A model generated the notes under the pieces. It did not search any database and was not told the DNA's origin. It was given only the letters and a program-made list of their open reading frames with translations. Made by a program: the position numbers and the translations under genes. Shown here in pieces: positions 55,603 to 64,000 of a DNA stretch of 64,000 bases; position 1 is the stretch's first letter, and the number at the start of each line of letters is the position of its first letter. The stretch comes from Rhypophila decipiens (taxonomy: Eukaryota > Ascomycota > Sordariomycetes > Sordariales > Naviculisporaceae): positions 62,001 to 126,000 of the forward strand of contig MU858143.1 in assembly GCA_033297075.1 (NCBI GenBank), in the 5' to 3' direction.

Positions 55603-58214
55603 CTAGCACCACGTAAACACAGGATTCCTAGTCTTGACCGGCTCCAGCCTCTCGACAATTACCTTCCTCTGGTTCCCTTCCATCCCCTCGGCAGCTGCAT
55701 ACCCAAGGTCCCCTTCCAACTCGTCATCTTCACGGTTGTACTCGTAGAAAATGCGCGGGATTGTTGACCCCCCCGCACCACCGCTACCTCCATAAAGCTG
55801 CGTGGCGATCGTGCTGCTATTCCGTCTCCCCGCTGCCGTGGTGAACGAGAACCTGCGCTGATGTTCACGCTGGCGCTCGGGAGAGTACATATTCAGTGAC
55901 CTCGGCGGACCATGACTCATAGCTCCGCGATGTATTTTTGGACGATTGTTGCTTGTTGTTGCGCTGGCCGCCGCCGAGCCATTTCCAGCTGCCGGCTTGA
56001 ATAATCCGTCCAGATGACTACTACCTCCATTCAGGATTGGCGACGACATGGTGCTCACAGCAACATCAGGTGCAGAAGGAGGCTCCTCAGCCACAAGCGA
56101 AGGGGAGGACAGTTCGAACCGGCCAGGGTTTGGCAGGTCCGCTGCCGGGCTGGCCATACCCAGCAAGTCCACTGCCGCCACGGCCGGGGCACTGGACGAA
56201 GAGTTGGCGGCGCCAATGTCCATCTCCTCCTCGATCATGCCCTCTTGTGAGTACATCTCGGCCTCTGCCCGGCGGCGCATCTCAGAGCTCGTCAGCCTCA
56301 TAGGCACGGCCACGGGCACATCTACCAGGTCATCCCAGACGCAGACCTTGGCGCGACGGGTGAGCTCGAGCGGGCCGTGGTCCGGAGTCTTGAGCGTCTC
56401 GACCACGTTCCATGCTTGGCCTTTCATGACGGCTATTTGCTTGGCAAACATGCGTTCTTGGAAATCTGGGTCAAGCTGGAATACGCGGCGGAGGGCGAGC
56501 TGGGTCTGACTCCACCAGTCTTTGGAGGTAAGCAAGGGGAGGAAGTGATCACGAGTCTTTTGTGAAAAGGGACGGCCAATCAAATCTACTGGGAGGAAGA
56601 GCCACCCAAAGGGGAAACTGAAAGCGTAATATTAGTAAACAGAACCACGCAGGGAGTGTTGGGTGCTTCGTTTGCTTACCTCCGCCATGCGTCGGGGTGC
56701 TTCCAGGGCCAGGACAACGAGTTATCAATGGCTCCTATCGTGATTTTGGGGTCAGGAACAGGTGGAGGTGAAGTCGATGCGTCCATGGGCTTCTGGGCTC
56801 TATACGGGTAGGAGGCCCTGGTCTTAGTCGGGCCGGCCTGGCTCAAGTGTACTGGCCTTGGGCCTTCTTCTGCTACTTCTGCTTGCTCTTCCTCTTGCGT
56901 CGGCGCGTTCATATTCAGATGCACCGGCTCTGACGCAATGGAGACATTCTGCGTCTCCCAATCGACCTTGATCATCCAATTATCCAAGCCTCGGTCTGTG
57001 TTCCGCATGATGTAATCCAAGATGACCAGCTTTTCCAGCTCTTCCCGGAACGCCTGTTTCAGAGTCGGTGTCCATACAAAGTTGCCGGGGCCTGGCGTGA
57101 GTGACTGCGGACTGTCCTGGCCATCGTCGCTCTCGGCGTCATCTTCCCGGCTGCTCGAGGGCCGACAGCTATCGGCCCACCGCTTCTTCTTTTTTCTATG
57201 CGTGTCATTTGTCCGGAACCCGGAAAGATACTGATCTGGCCAGGGATGTTCCCTTAGGAAGACGTTTGCGTCTTTGAAGCCCTTGAGGAAAACCTGGAAA
57301 CTTCCAGGCTTGGCGGGGAATGCCTTCTTCTTGCGTGAAAAGTTATAGCGATCCCAAAATGGATAGTGGAACGACTTGGAGGAAAGGTAGACAACATCTG
57401 TGTATGGGACCATGTGTGTGCGGAGTTGCGCATCCAGGACGTAGGCAGCCGCTTCACTGACATAGGAAAGGTTTGGAATAAGACTTGAGGAAGACTGTTA
57501 GCAACGTGCAAATCCACGATCAAAGGGAGCGAGTACGAACCAGGCTCTCCCAAAGAAGCAAGGGAACAGATTTCTGTGAATCCATTTGTTCCACTTTGGG
57601 TTTCCCGCGGCATACGGCTCCTCATCCTTGGGCTTGAAGACGCCCACTACTTTCCCATCCATGTTTCTCGCAAAGTAGCTGCCAGAGCTGCCCTGCGAGA
57701 TCATTCGGGGATGGACACCCTGCTGAATCGCTATCCTGACGCTCTCCACGATCGCCTCAAACTCAGCCTTGGTCATGTAGCCGGGCTCGGGGCGTGAGAG
57801 CATCTCGGCCGTGACAGGTCGTACGCCCTCGGGCGCCTGAAAGACGGAGTGGTGTATCTCGAGCCGCTCTTCCTCCTCGCCCGTCTTCTTGTGGCGCGTG
57901 CGCTTGAACTTGCTCGCAATCTCATCGGCCCAGCGTTCTAATCTCGCATTGATAGCTTTGAGGTCGACACCGGAGTTGCTTCGTGCCCGCCTCCGCCGGT
58001 TGCCGCGAACAGAGGCTCCCGGATGTGCCGACAGCTTGGGACTCGACATGCCCGAATGGGGGCGCGGCTGTGTGACGGGTGCATATCGAGGGGCGGTGGG
58101 TGGTTGAAGCGACGCTACGCTGTAGGCTAGGGGATCATCGTCAGAGTCGTCGCTGAACTGGTCGGCCTGTTCGAGCCGTTGGTAGCCCGTCGTGGCCGGC
58201 CGGTTCCGTGGCAT
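55603..58214 (-). CDS. LSB6: Type II phosphatidylinositol 4-kinase
   Basis: Model complement(join(55603..56617,56680..57483,57541..58214)), 830 aa, starting MPRNRPATTGYQRLEQ; an ATG 51 bases upstream adds an unlikely 17 residues. Type II PI4K signatures: the nucleotide-binding loop SQGSSGSYF with Lys in VVGVFKPKDEEPY; the conserved block NPKWNKWIHRNLFP; the palmitoylation-type region CFFGRACLIPN, spanning intron 1; LSYVSEAAAYVLD; the catalytic loop DYIMRNTDRGLDNWMIK; and AIDNSLSWPWKHPD, which holds the metal-binding Asp. The family makes PI4P at vacuole, endosome and plasma membranes. The C-terminal 250 residues are disordered and specific to filamentous fungi in my estimate. Introns are 57 and 62 bp, GT-AG, and restore both interrupted motifs. 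Confidence 0.93.
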
Positions 58215-59758
58215 TGCGGTCGAGGCTCGGAGTATCAGTGCAGATGGGTTCGGTCTTTGTTTCAAGTCCTGAAGCTGAGATAATCAGATCTCGAAAACCC
58301 TGCGAAAAAGCCCGAGCTGATTGGAAGCGATTATCATCTGCTCGTGGCGAATGGCGATTGCTTTTGTCCTCCAAGTTGGTGCCCTCAAATCCTTCATAAA
58401 GGTTGTATCCTGAAAAGGGATGGGAAGCAAAAAGTAGAGTGCTTGACCCAAAGTTTCGATGGCCTGCGAAATGGGGAACGGATTGAAAAGTGTAATAATA
58501 GAAGACGAGGGGCTTCAAAGAAGAATAAAATACCAAACTTTCACCCGTACAGGTGTCCCGTTAGGAATATGGTTTTGGTATCGCAACAACGGATGGAAGA
58601 AACAGGTGAACAAGCCTTCCAAGTTCCAACGTTGCCTTCCGAGGTGTCGGGTGGTGTCGTCAAACGTGGTTCTGTACGGGTTACGGAGTAAAGTGTCAGA
58701 CACCGCGAATGGATGGCCTTAGCGCGCCTTCAGCGTTCCCGATGACGGCAGGGGTGTGTGGAGAGAGCATGTGAAGGGGCGTGAGTTTAGCGTTGTGTGA
58801 AGCAAGCCCCACCATTCAGCTCTGCCTCGCACGTGTCCTTGCTGCAGTGGCTTGCAGGGGCCGTTGGACCTCAGACTCAGGTTGCGTTCAAAACGGCTCC
58901 TAACCCGTATGAACCTTGATAAAACCATGCGACAAACCTGAAAGTGATTGGTTTTGTATTTCACGAAAACAGTAACAAAATCGCCATGGCCCATATCCTA
59001 TCGAAATCAACATCAGTTCAGTCACGCACGTGGACGTGGTCCACAAGACAAGACCATCCTATCAACTCTCTCTTCTGTAGCCTCATTTTTCAGTAGTTCC
59101 ATCAATGGTTTTCGCCAGCTCACGTCGCAGCTCGGCGGTCGCATCCAATTCGATCGGGGAATATAGCAAGACGGCAACTTGCATTCGGTGGCTGCTCAAC
59201 CGAGAAAATTCAGGGTCCCCGGCAACGAATTGAACACTTGAAGGTCTGAGTACGGCCCTCCATGGAGTTAGTGATGAAACCTGAAAGATATAATGGCCCC
59301 TGTCGGGGTTCATTCTTGACTCGGGGCACGCGTGATTATTTTGGTGACCGATGCGCCCATATATGAAAAGTTTCATTCATTTCAATATTTTCCTCTCACT
59401 GTTTTTCCATTCTCTATTTTGTTACTTGCTCTTCTGTTCTGTACCTCTCACGTGTGACGTTCGTCGTGGAACTCACCGCTCCTCGATCAAGAAAAAGGGA
59501 TATCAGCATTGCATCTTATCGCTCTTGGTGATCCAGCTACCACCTATCCCTGCAAGTTAAAAAAGGGGTATCGGAGCCGAGCTGACCTTGAAGCTCAACA
59601 CCTTCACCTCACTTGATCTACTTGTCAGACCTCGAATCTCCAACTCGCCCAGACTCCTCTCACAAAACAGAGAAGCGCCACAGATAACCAAACAAACTGA
59701 GGATAGCCCACAATCCAAGGCCCGCCAAGAGGAAAGTCGAAACAGAAACAAGGGGAAA
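58215..59758. other. Divergent intergenic region
   Basis: 1.5 kb between the PI 4-kinase start and the small Cys-containing gene. TACGGAGTA occurs at 58682-58690. CT-rich DNA at about 59380-59480 and 59600-59660 may serve the small gene. No other gene recognised. Confidence 0.5.
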
Positions 59759-60019
59759 ATGCCCTACTGCTGGCGCGTCCGTCTCTACTTTGCCTGCGGC
59801 TGCGTCCAAGAGACGGCCACCGCTCACAGCTGCGACAACAACGTCAACCTCAGCAGCGGCTGCTCCAACGTTTGGACATCCAACCGGTCTACGCGCAAGA
59901 AATGCACTGATCATCGCGACAGTTCCTTGGAAGGGGTTTATCAAGATACGGGAGGAGGAGATGACCAAGAGGTTGAGATGAGTGTGGAGGGGCCTTCTTT
60001 TGAGACTCTTGGGTTATGA
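59759..60019 (+). CDS. Small Cys-containing hypothetical protein
   Basis: 86 aa, single exon; the ATG follows GGGGAAA, a suitable fungal start context, although the frame is open for 57 more codons upstream. It begins MPYCWRVRLYFACGCVQETA and has six Cys in the first 50 residues with Cys/Gly pairs (CGC, CDNN, GCSN), a basic SNRSTRKKC segment and an acidic tail. Short proteins with this MPYC...CGC...HDC...GC...KKC pattern recur in Pezizomycotina genomes, but I know no function. There is no signal peptide, so it is more likely cytosolic or nuclear than secreted. Metal binding would be speculation. Confidence 0.55.
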   Translation: MPYCWRVRLYFACGCVQETATAHSCDNNVNLSSGCSNVWTSNRSTRKKCTDHRDSSLEGVYQDTGGGDDQEVEMSVEGPSFETLGL

Positions 60020-60874
60020 GATCCCGTCTCGATCAAGCATGGAAACATATCTGAGGAATATTTTGACGCTAGTATGAAAGGGACAGGATGGCAAAGACGG
60101 CGACTGAGAATAGGACCTGACACGATTCCCCACCGGCTGACTAGCTTGGTTAACGGCATGGGCAGTGGGTGGCCAGTCCGAGTAGGAAGAGTAAGGTGGT
60201 TTTGGAGTTCGATATGGATTTGGCACTTGGTTCGAGATTCAACTTTTCTTTCGGGATTCTTTTTGTTTTTATAGTTCAACACTCACCAATGCATGGGGGG
60301 TAAGTGTCGTCGTTTCCCCTCGTAATCCTCACCCCGCCCCTATTAATATAATCAAGCTAATAACTCCTTTGATCGGTATCAGCTGTATCCGTTAGTTTTG
60401 CATTTCTTTTTTTTCACATGAGCAACAGTAGCACAACATAACACGCAAACGACCGCTATAGAAAACAACAAATACAGTCAACTAAATAACGTTAAAAATC
60501 ACTCTAACTGACCTTGCTATAAGCACAGTAAAACGGAGATTACACATTTCCCATATGCTCCTTCGTTTGTCCCACCTCATGCTTCTCTTTGGTCTCACGA
60601 CGGTGTTCTCGATCACGGGGCCCAAGGGCAGCAAATGCCCGGATTACTGCTACGTATTGCTGTCGGGCAATCACGACATCACCGACTTCCTCATTCGCGC
60701 CTCGCAAACTCCCATGTCACGACCAAAAATCAAGCACACACGCCTTTCCGCTTTCGAATGCGCTCCCCTAGTGGTGACAGATATACAGAACAGCCCGCAT
60801 CCATCCTACAAGTCCCTATCCCTTGGTCGAATTTGATCCCTCGGCCGAAGTCGCTTGACAGAAGCCTAATCCAC
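60020..60874. other. Convergent 3' intergenic region
   Basis: 0.85 kb between the convergent small gene and EED. AT-rich at 60330-60540. The frame from 60635 on the plus strand is mostly antisense to the EED last exon and is rejected. Confidence 0.55.
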
Positions 60875-63237
60875 CTAGGCGGCTTGGGGGTCAAACAATC
60901 CCGGCGTAGCGTCCGGCGGGCCATACATATACGTCGTACCCGCGGAGGAGGCGGCGCCAACAACAGGGAGGACGACGGGCTGTCCTGCAGGCGGTGGTGC
61001 CAAGACACCGCCACCGCCGCTGCCGCCGCTGCCGCCGCTGAATGGGTGTGCAGTCCCAGTCCCATTCCTGTTTCCACTTCCATTCGTCACCGTGACAGTG
61101 GGCACCGGTGTCGATCCCTTACGATCTTTGCTACTAGCACCTTTGGTGTCCTTGCCCCATCGGTGATACAAGATGGCGTTGTTTTGGTTACCCACGACAA
61201 CACACCAGTCGCCCTCGGGACTCCAGGCAACCTGGCGACCGACGAAGCTGCCATCGATGGTGTTCTGCTTATGACACCTGATGAGCGCCTGCGGGTTGCC
61301 TGTCTCGTACATCTCAGCCCACTCCGTCAGCGTCCTCTGGTTGTAACCGCCCAAGCCGATGACGTTGTCGGGATCCGGGCTGGCTGTGGCCATGGAGTTC
61401 TTATCTCCGGCCCCCCCAGCCCCGCCAGTCACCGCGCGAGGATTGGGGGCTTTGCCTTTTTTGACGAGAAGCCAGTGGGGCTTCTCCGGTGCTGGTGGCC
61501 TCCCATTGGGGGTCTCCTTGGACTTGTTGGCCTCTTCATGATCGTCAAGGGCATCTATGAAGCGGTTGTACTCGCGAAATCTGTTCATATCCCAGAAGAA
61601 GGTCTTTGATTTGGCATTGGCAAAGGCCAAGATCGGGTGCTTGTTCTGTGTGTGGAACATGCGGAAACGCATAAAAAACTGCGAGTGGCAGTCCGGGGTT
61701 GAAAACTGGAGGAGCCGAGTGAACAGGGCGTAACGATTCGGTGGTGAGACCTTGGCAAAAGCTGAGCGTGTCTGCTCCTTGGGATCGAAATTAGTAGGCG
61801 CACCCAAGGGAGGAAGCGGAGGATTTCCCGAGTCGAATCCCTCAACACGCCAAAGGACAATCTTGTCCTCGTGGCAGGCCCGGGAGAGAATCATATCGCC
61901 ATAAAAGGCGACGCTGCAAGATTGGTTGCCACATTAGAATCGTCTACTACGCGATGGCTGAGCGAGATGAAGACATACCAATCGACCAAGTTGCCATGCA
62001 CTTCGCAGCTCGCGAAATGAGGATAATGGAGAACGATAGGCATGTCCACGGGCTTATTGGGAATATCCGGTAGCGTCCACTAGTTGCTGTTAGGAACCGA
62101 TAGTGAGGGACAATAGTTGCATGCACAGTAACTCACGAGGTTGATCCACTGGTCGTGACCGGCTGAGAGAAGGTATCTTCCTGTTCTGTGAAATGCCTGG
62201 AGAGTCTAAGTAAAGCTCCCAGCCAATGAGGAAAGGCAAGCAACATGTTACTTACCACGCTCAGCAGATCATAAATATGCCCCTCGCCTCCCAGTATAGC
62301 CACACAAGGCTGCGAGGAGTGAACCTTATCCAGGCTCCAAATTCTGACCGTAGTATCATCAGAGGCGGATGCAATTATAGCAGGGTTAGCAGGCGAGGTT
62401 GTGATATCATTAATACCCTTGACGGCTGTCAGCAAGAAATCATGAAAAGTCGGGACTCGGAGATGTGAAACTTACACCTCCATGGCCAACGAGTGTCTAT
62501 ATGATTATGGTCAGCTCACCCAGATAAAGCAAAGAGGCACCCAATGGATGGGCTTCATACCCTGACCAGCTTGCCTTCGACCACATCGTAGATCTTGATC
62601 TTGGCATCATTCCCGGCGACTAAAAGCCACGGTGCTCCCGTGACGGGATCTTTGGACCAGCAACAGGTGCAATTCCTTGCCGTTTCCTGGATTTCCCCAA
62701 GTCAGAATGATGGGCCGAAAGTGGTGCTTGAAGACCGAGAATCGTTGACTTACGTCGTCGTCTCTAATTACTCTGAGGATTTCGCATGGATTTTTGTCCT
62801 TTTCTTTCTCTCCTATATCTTTTAATCGACAGATGACGGCCTTGGCAGATGTGATGGTTAGTTCTTTTTTTTTCCTCATCTCAACTGGACCGACAGAAAC
62901 TCACATGTTTCTTACTCGTTGCCGCGAATACTGGCGGTGCATTTATCGAGCCATACGGATAGAACTTGACATCGAAGAATTCTGGGACACGGTTCCAACT
63001 TAGTACAGTGAAGTGCAAATAATCATGATGATTTTGTCTTGTCTGAAATGCGGCTTGGTGGTTGGACATACCAGCCTCGTCGGTCCCTTCAGAATCAAGC
63101 TAACAGTCGAACAATCGTCAGCACTCGTGCTCATCACTATCGGCCTGTTTATTTGGACATACTGTCATTTGAAAGGTTGTTCGCAACTTGGGAAAATCCC
63201 ACTCGCTGAGATCAGCGGCCGTTGTTGGTTTCGCCAT
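60875..63237 (-). CDS. EED: EED/ESC WD40 subunit of Polycomb repressive complex 2
   Basis: Model complement(join(60875..61913,61979..62079,62137..62196,62256..62417,62476..62496,62561..62686,62754..62840,62905..63099,63163..63237)), 621 aa. The WD40 propeller shows EED hallmarks: VPEFFDVKFYPYG, APPVFAATSKKH, CCWSKDPVTGAP, LVAGNDAKIKIYD, GHGGGINDITTSPANP, SASDDTTVRIWSL, GRYLLSAGHDQWINLW, ACHEDKIVLW. The C-terminal third (Gly/Ser-rich, ending PGLFDPQAA) is the fungal extension. EED binds trimethylated H3K27 and activates the methyltransferase EZH2/KMT6, so this fungus probably has facultative H3K27me3 heterochromatin. Exon 5 is a 21-nt microexon (TLVGHGG), supported by canonical flanking sites and by the conserved motif. 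Exon 1 ends FQMT at a GTATGT donor and resumes at LDSEGTDEAGM after TTAG. Confidence 0.92.
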
Positions 63238-64000
63238 CTCGGCGTTCCTGCAAGGACCGACTGGTGAGAAGGGATGATGTTCGTGTCAGCTGCTATGTGC
63301 GTGTGGCATGATTGGTTTCTATCCTGGGGCAGAGGCTCAAATTACTGCGTGTGACGATGATGTCCTGGTGTAGACCTGTGGCCTGTTTCGAGTCTGTCGT
63401 TGAGTTGCAGCATTTAACTCTGCTGAGTCTTGAACCGGTGGGCGATATTCGAAAACTCAATCAGTCTATACTTATACTCGTATACTGCTGCGGAAAACAC
63501 TAGTTATTGAGTCGGACGAGATGTCGTTGCTCCGATTTACGCCGCCAGGTACGGAGTACATGTAGTGCAATTCAAAGTTGTCGTTGATGCACATGTGACT
63601 GGCCTCTTTGATCGATTTGACGCGTTTTCTCAGAGTGAGACGCGGCTGGCGCTTGGCCCCACTCACCACTAAAAGCCGGACACTTTGGGAAAGAGCATCG
63701 CAGAATAATCCGGATTGAAAATAGCATATGGAGAAGGAATTACACATTAGGTTTTGCTGCAGTTTGAGTTTGGAGCTAAAAGGTAGAAAACAAAAGGGCT
63801 TGCTTTCTGCTCATTCCAGGTAGCTCAGATAACAAGTGGGGGAAATTTTCATCAAGAGTTATCCGTACTCCGTACATATGAATGAATAAGGTGAAGGAAG
63901 GTAACACCTTGATCAGTCAGCACAGCTTCAAGTTTGCCGTGACCAGAACCTTCGGACCATGTCATTTCGGATGAATATAAAAGTAATGATTCACCCACAA
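63238..64000. other. Upstream region of EED
   Basis: 0.76 kb with no gene recognised. TACGGAGTA/TACTCCGTA occurs at 63550-63558 and 63866-63874. The EED promoter should lie here; the start of any gene beyond the window is not visible. Confidence 0.5.

Noticed and set aside
60635..61609. 324-codon plus-strand frame
   Set aside because: It is the mirror of the EED last exon, where Gly/Ser-rich coding keeps the opposite strand open.

Overview
The window is nuclear DNA of a filamentous ascomycete (Pezizomycotina, most likely a Sordariomycete; species not determinable by eye). The reasons are spliceosomal introns mostly of 50-90 bp with GTAAGT/GTATGT donors, CTAAC/CTGAC-like branch sites and CAG/TAG acceptors; short, intergenic-rich gene spacing on both strands; and a gene set typical of the group (Lon/PIM1, a cytochrome b5-fused delta-9 desaturase, a LaeA-like methyltransferase, a Polycomb EED subunit, RRG7, AIM41, MED21). 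There is no bacterial-style operon, CRISPR array or virus.

Layout. 1-2646: 3' part of a beta-propeller protein of the MMS1_N/CPSF-A type (+). 3781-7045: multi-KH RNA-binding protein (-, 6 exons). 9260-12121: low-complexity nuclear-type protein with NLS and SVRP repeats (-). 13006-13979: HAD pyrimidine 5'-nucleotidase (+, 4 exons, one GC-AG intron). 14261-14818: Mediator subunit MED21 (-), divergent from 15180-16100, a mitochondrial RRG7-like PD-(D/E)XK protein (+). 16474-17025: conserved-looking coiled-coil protein (-). 18124-21539: mitochondrial Lon protease (+). 25218-28212: large atypical protein kinase-like protein (+). 31781-33377: acyl-CoA delta-9 desaturase (+). 35629-39143: RAD5/HLTF-type SNF2-RING ATPase (-). 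40939-41553: possible RS-rich protein (-). 42783-43412: AIM41/YqeY-like mitochondrial protein (-). 43.6-45.4 kb: AT-rich repeat island with a shifted 129-bp direct repeat carrying tRNA-like A and B boxes. 47496-49061: LaeA-like methyltransferase assembled here from nine small exons (-). 49.1-55.6 kb: gene-poor. 55603-58214: type II phosphatidylinositol 4-kinase LSB6 (-). 59759-60019: small Cys-containing protein (+). 60875-63237: EED, the WD40 subunit of PRC2 (-, nine exons).

The genes are unrelated housekeeping and regulatory genes rather than a pathway cluster. Three act in mitochondria (Lon, RRG7-like, AIM41), several act in the nucleus (MED21, SNF2-RING, EED, probably the 9260 and 40939 genes). 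The left and far right are ordinary conserved synteny-type DNA; the accessory-looking part is 43.4-55.6 kb, where the AT-rich repeat island and the gene-poor tract bracket the LaeA-like methyltransferase. I did not find a convincing new system. The best leads are the tRNA-like repeat island, the candidate gene traces in the gene-poor tract, and some unusual splicing (GC-AG intron, exons of 11, 21, 25 and 29 nt).
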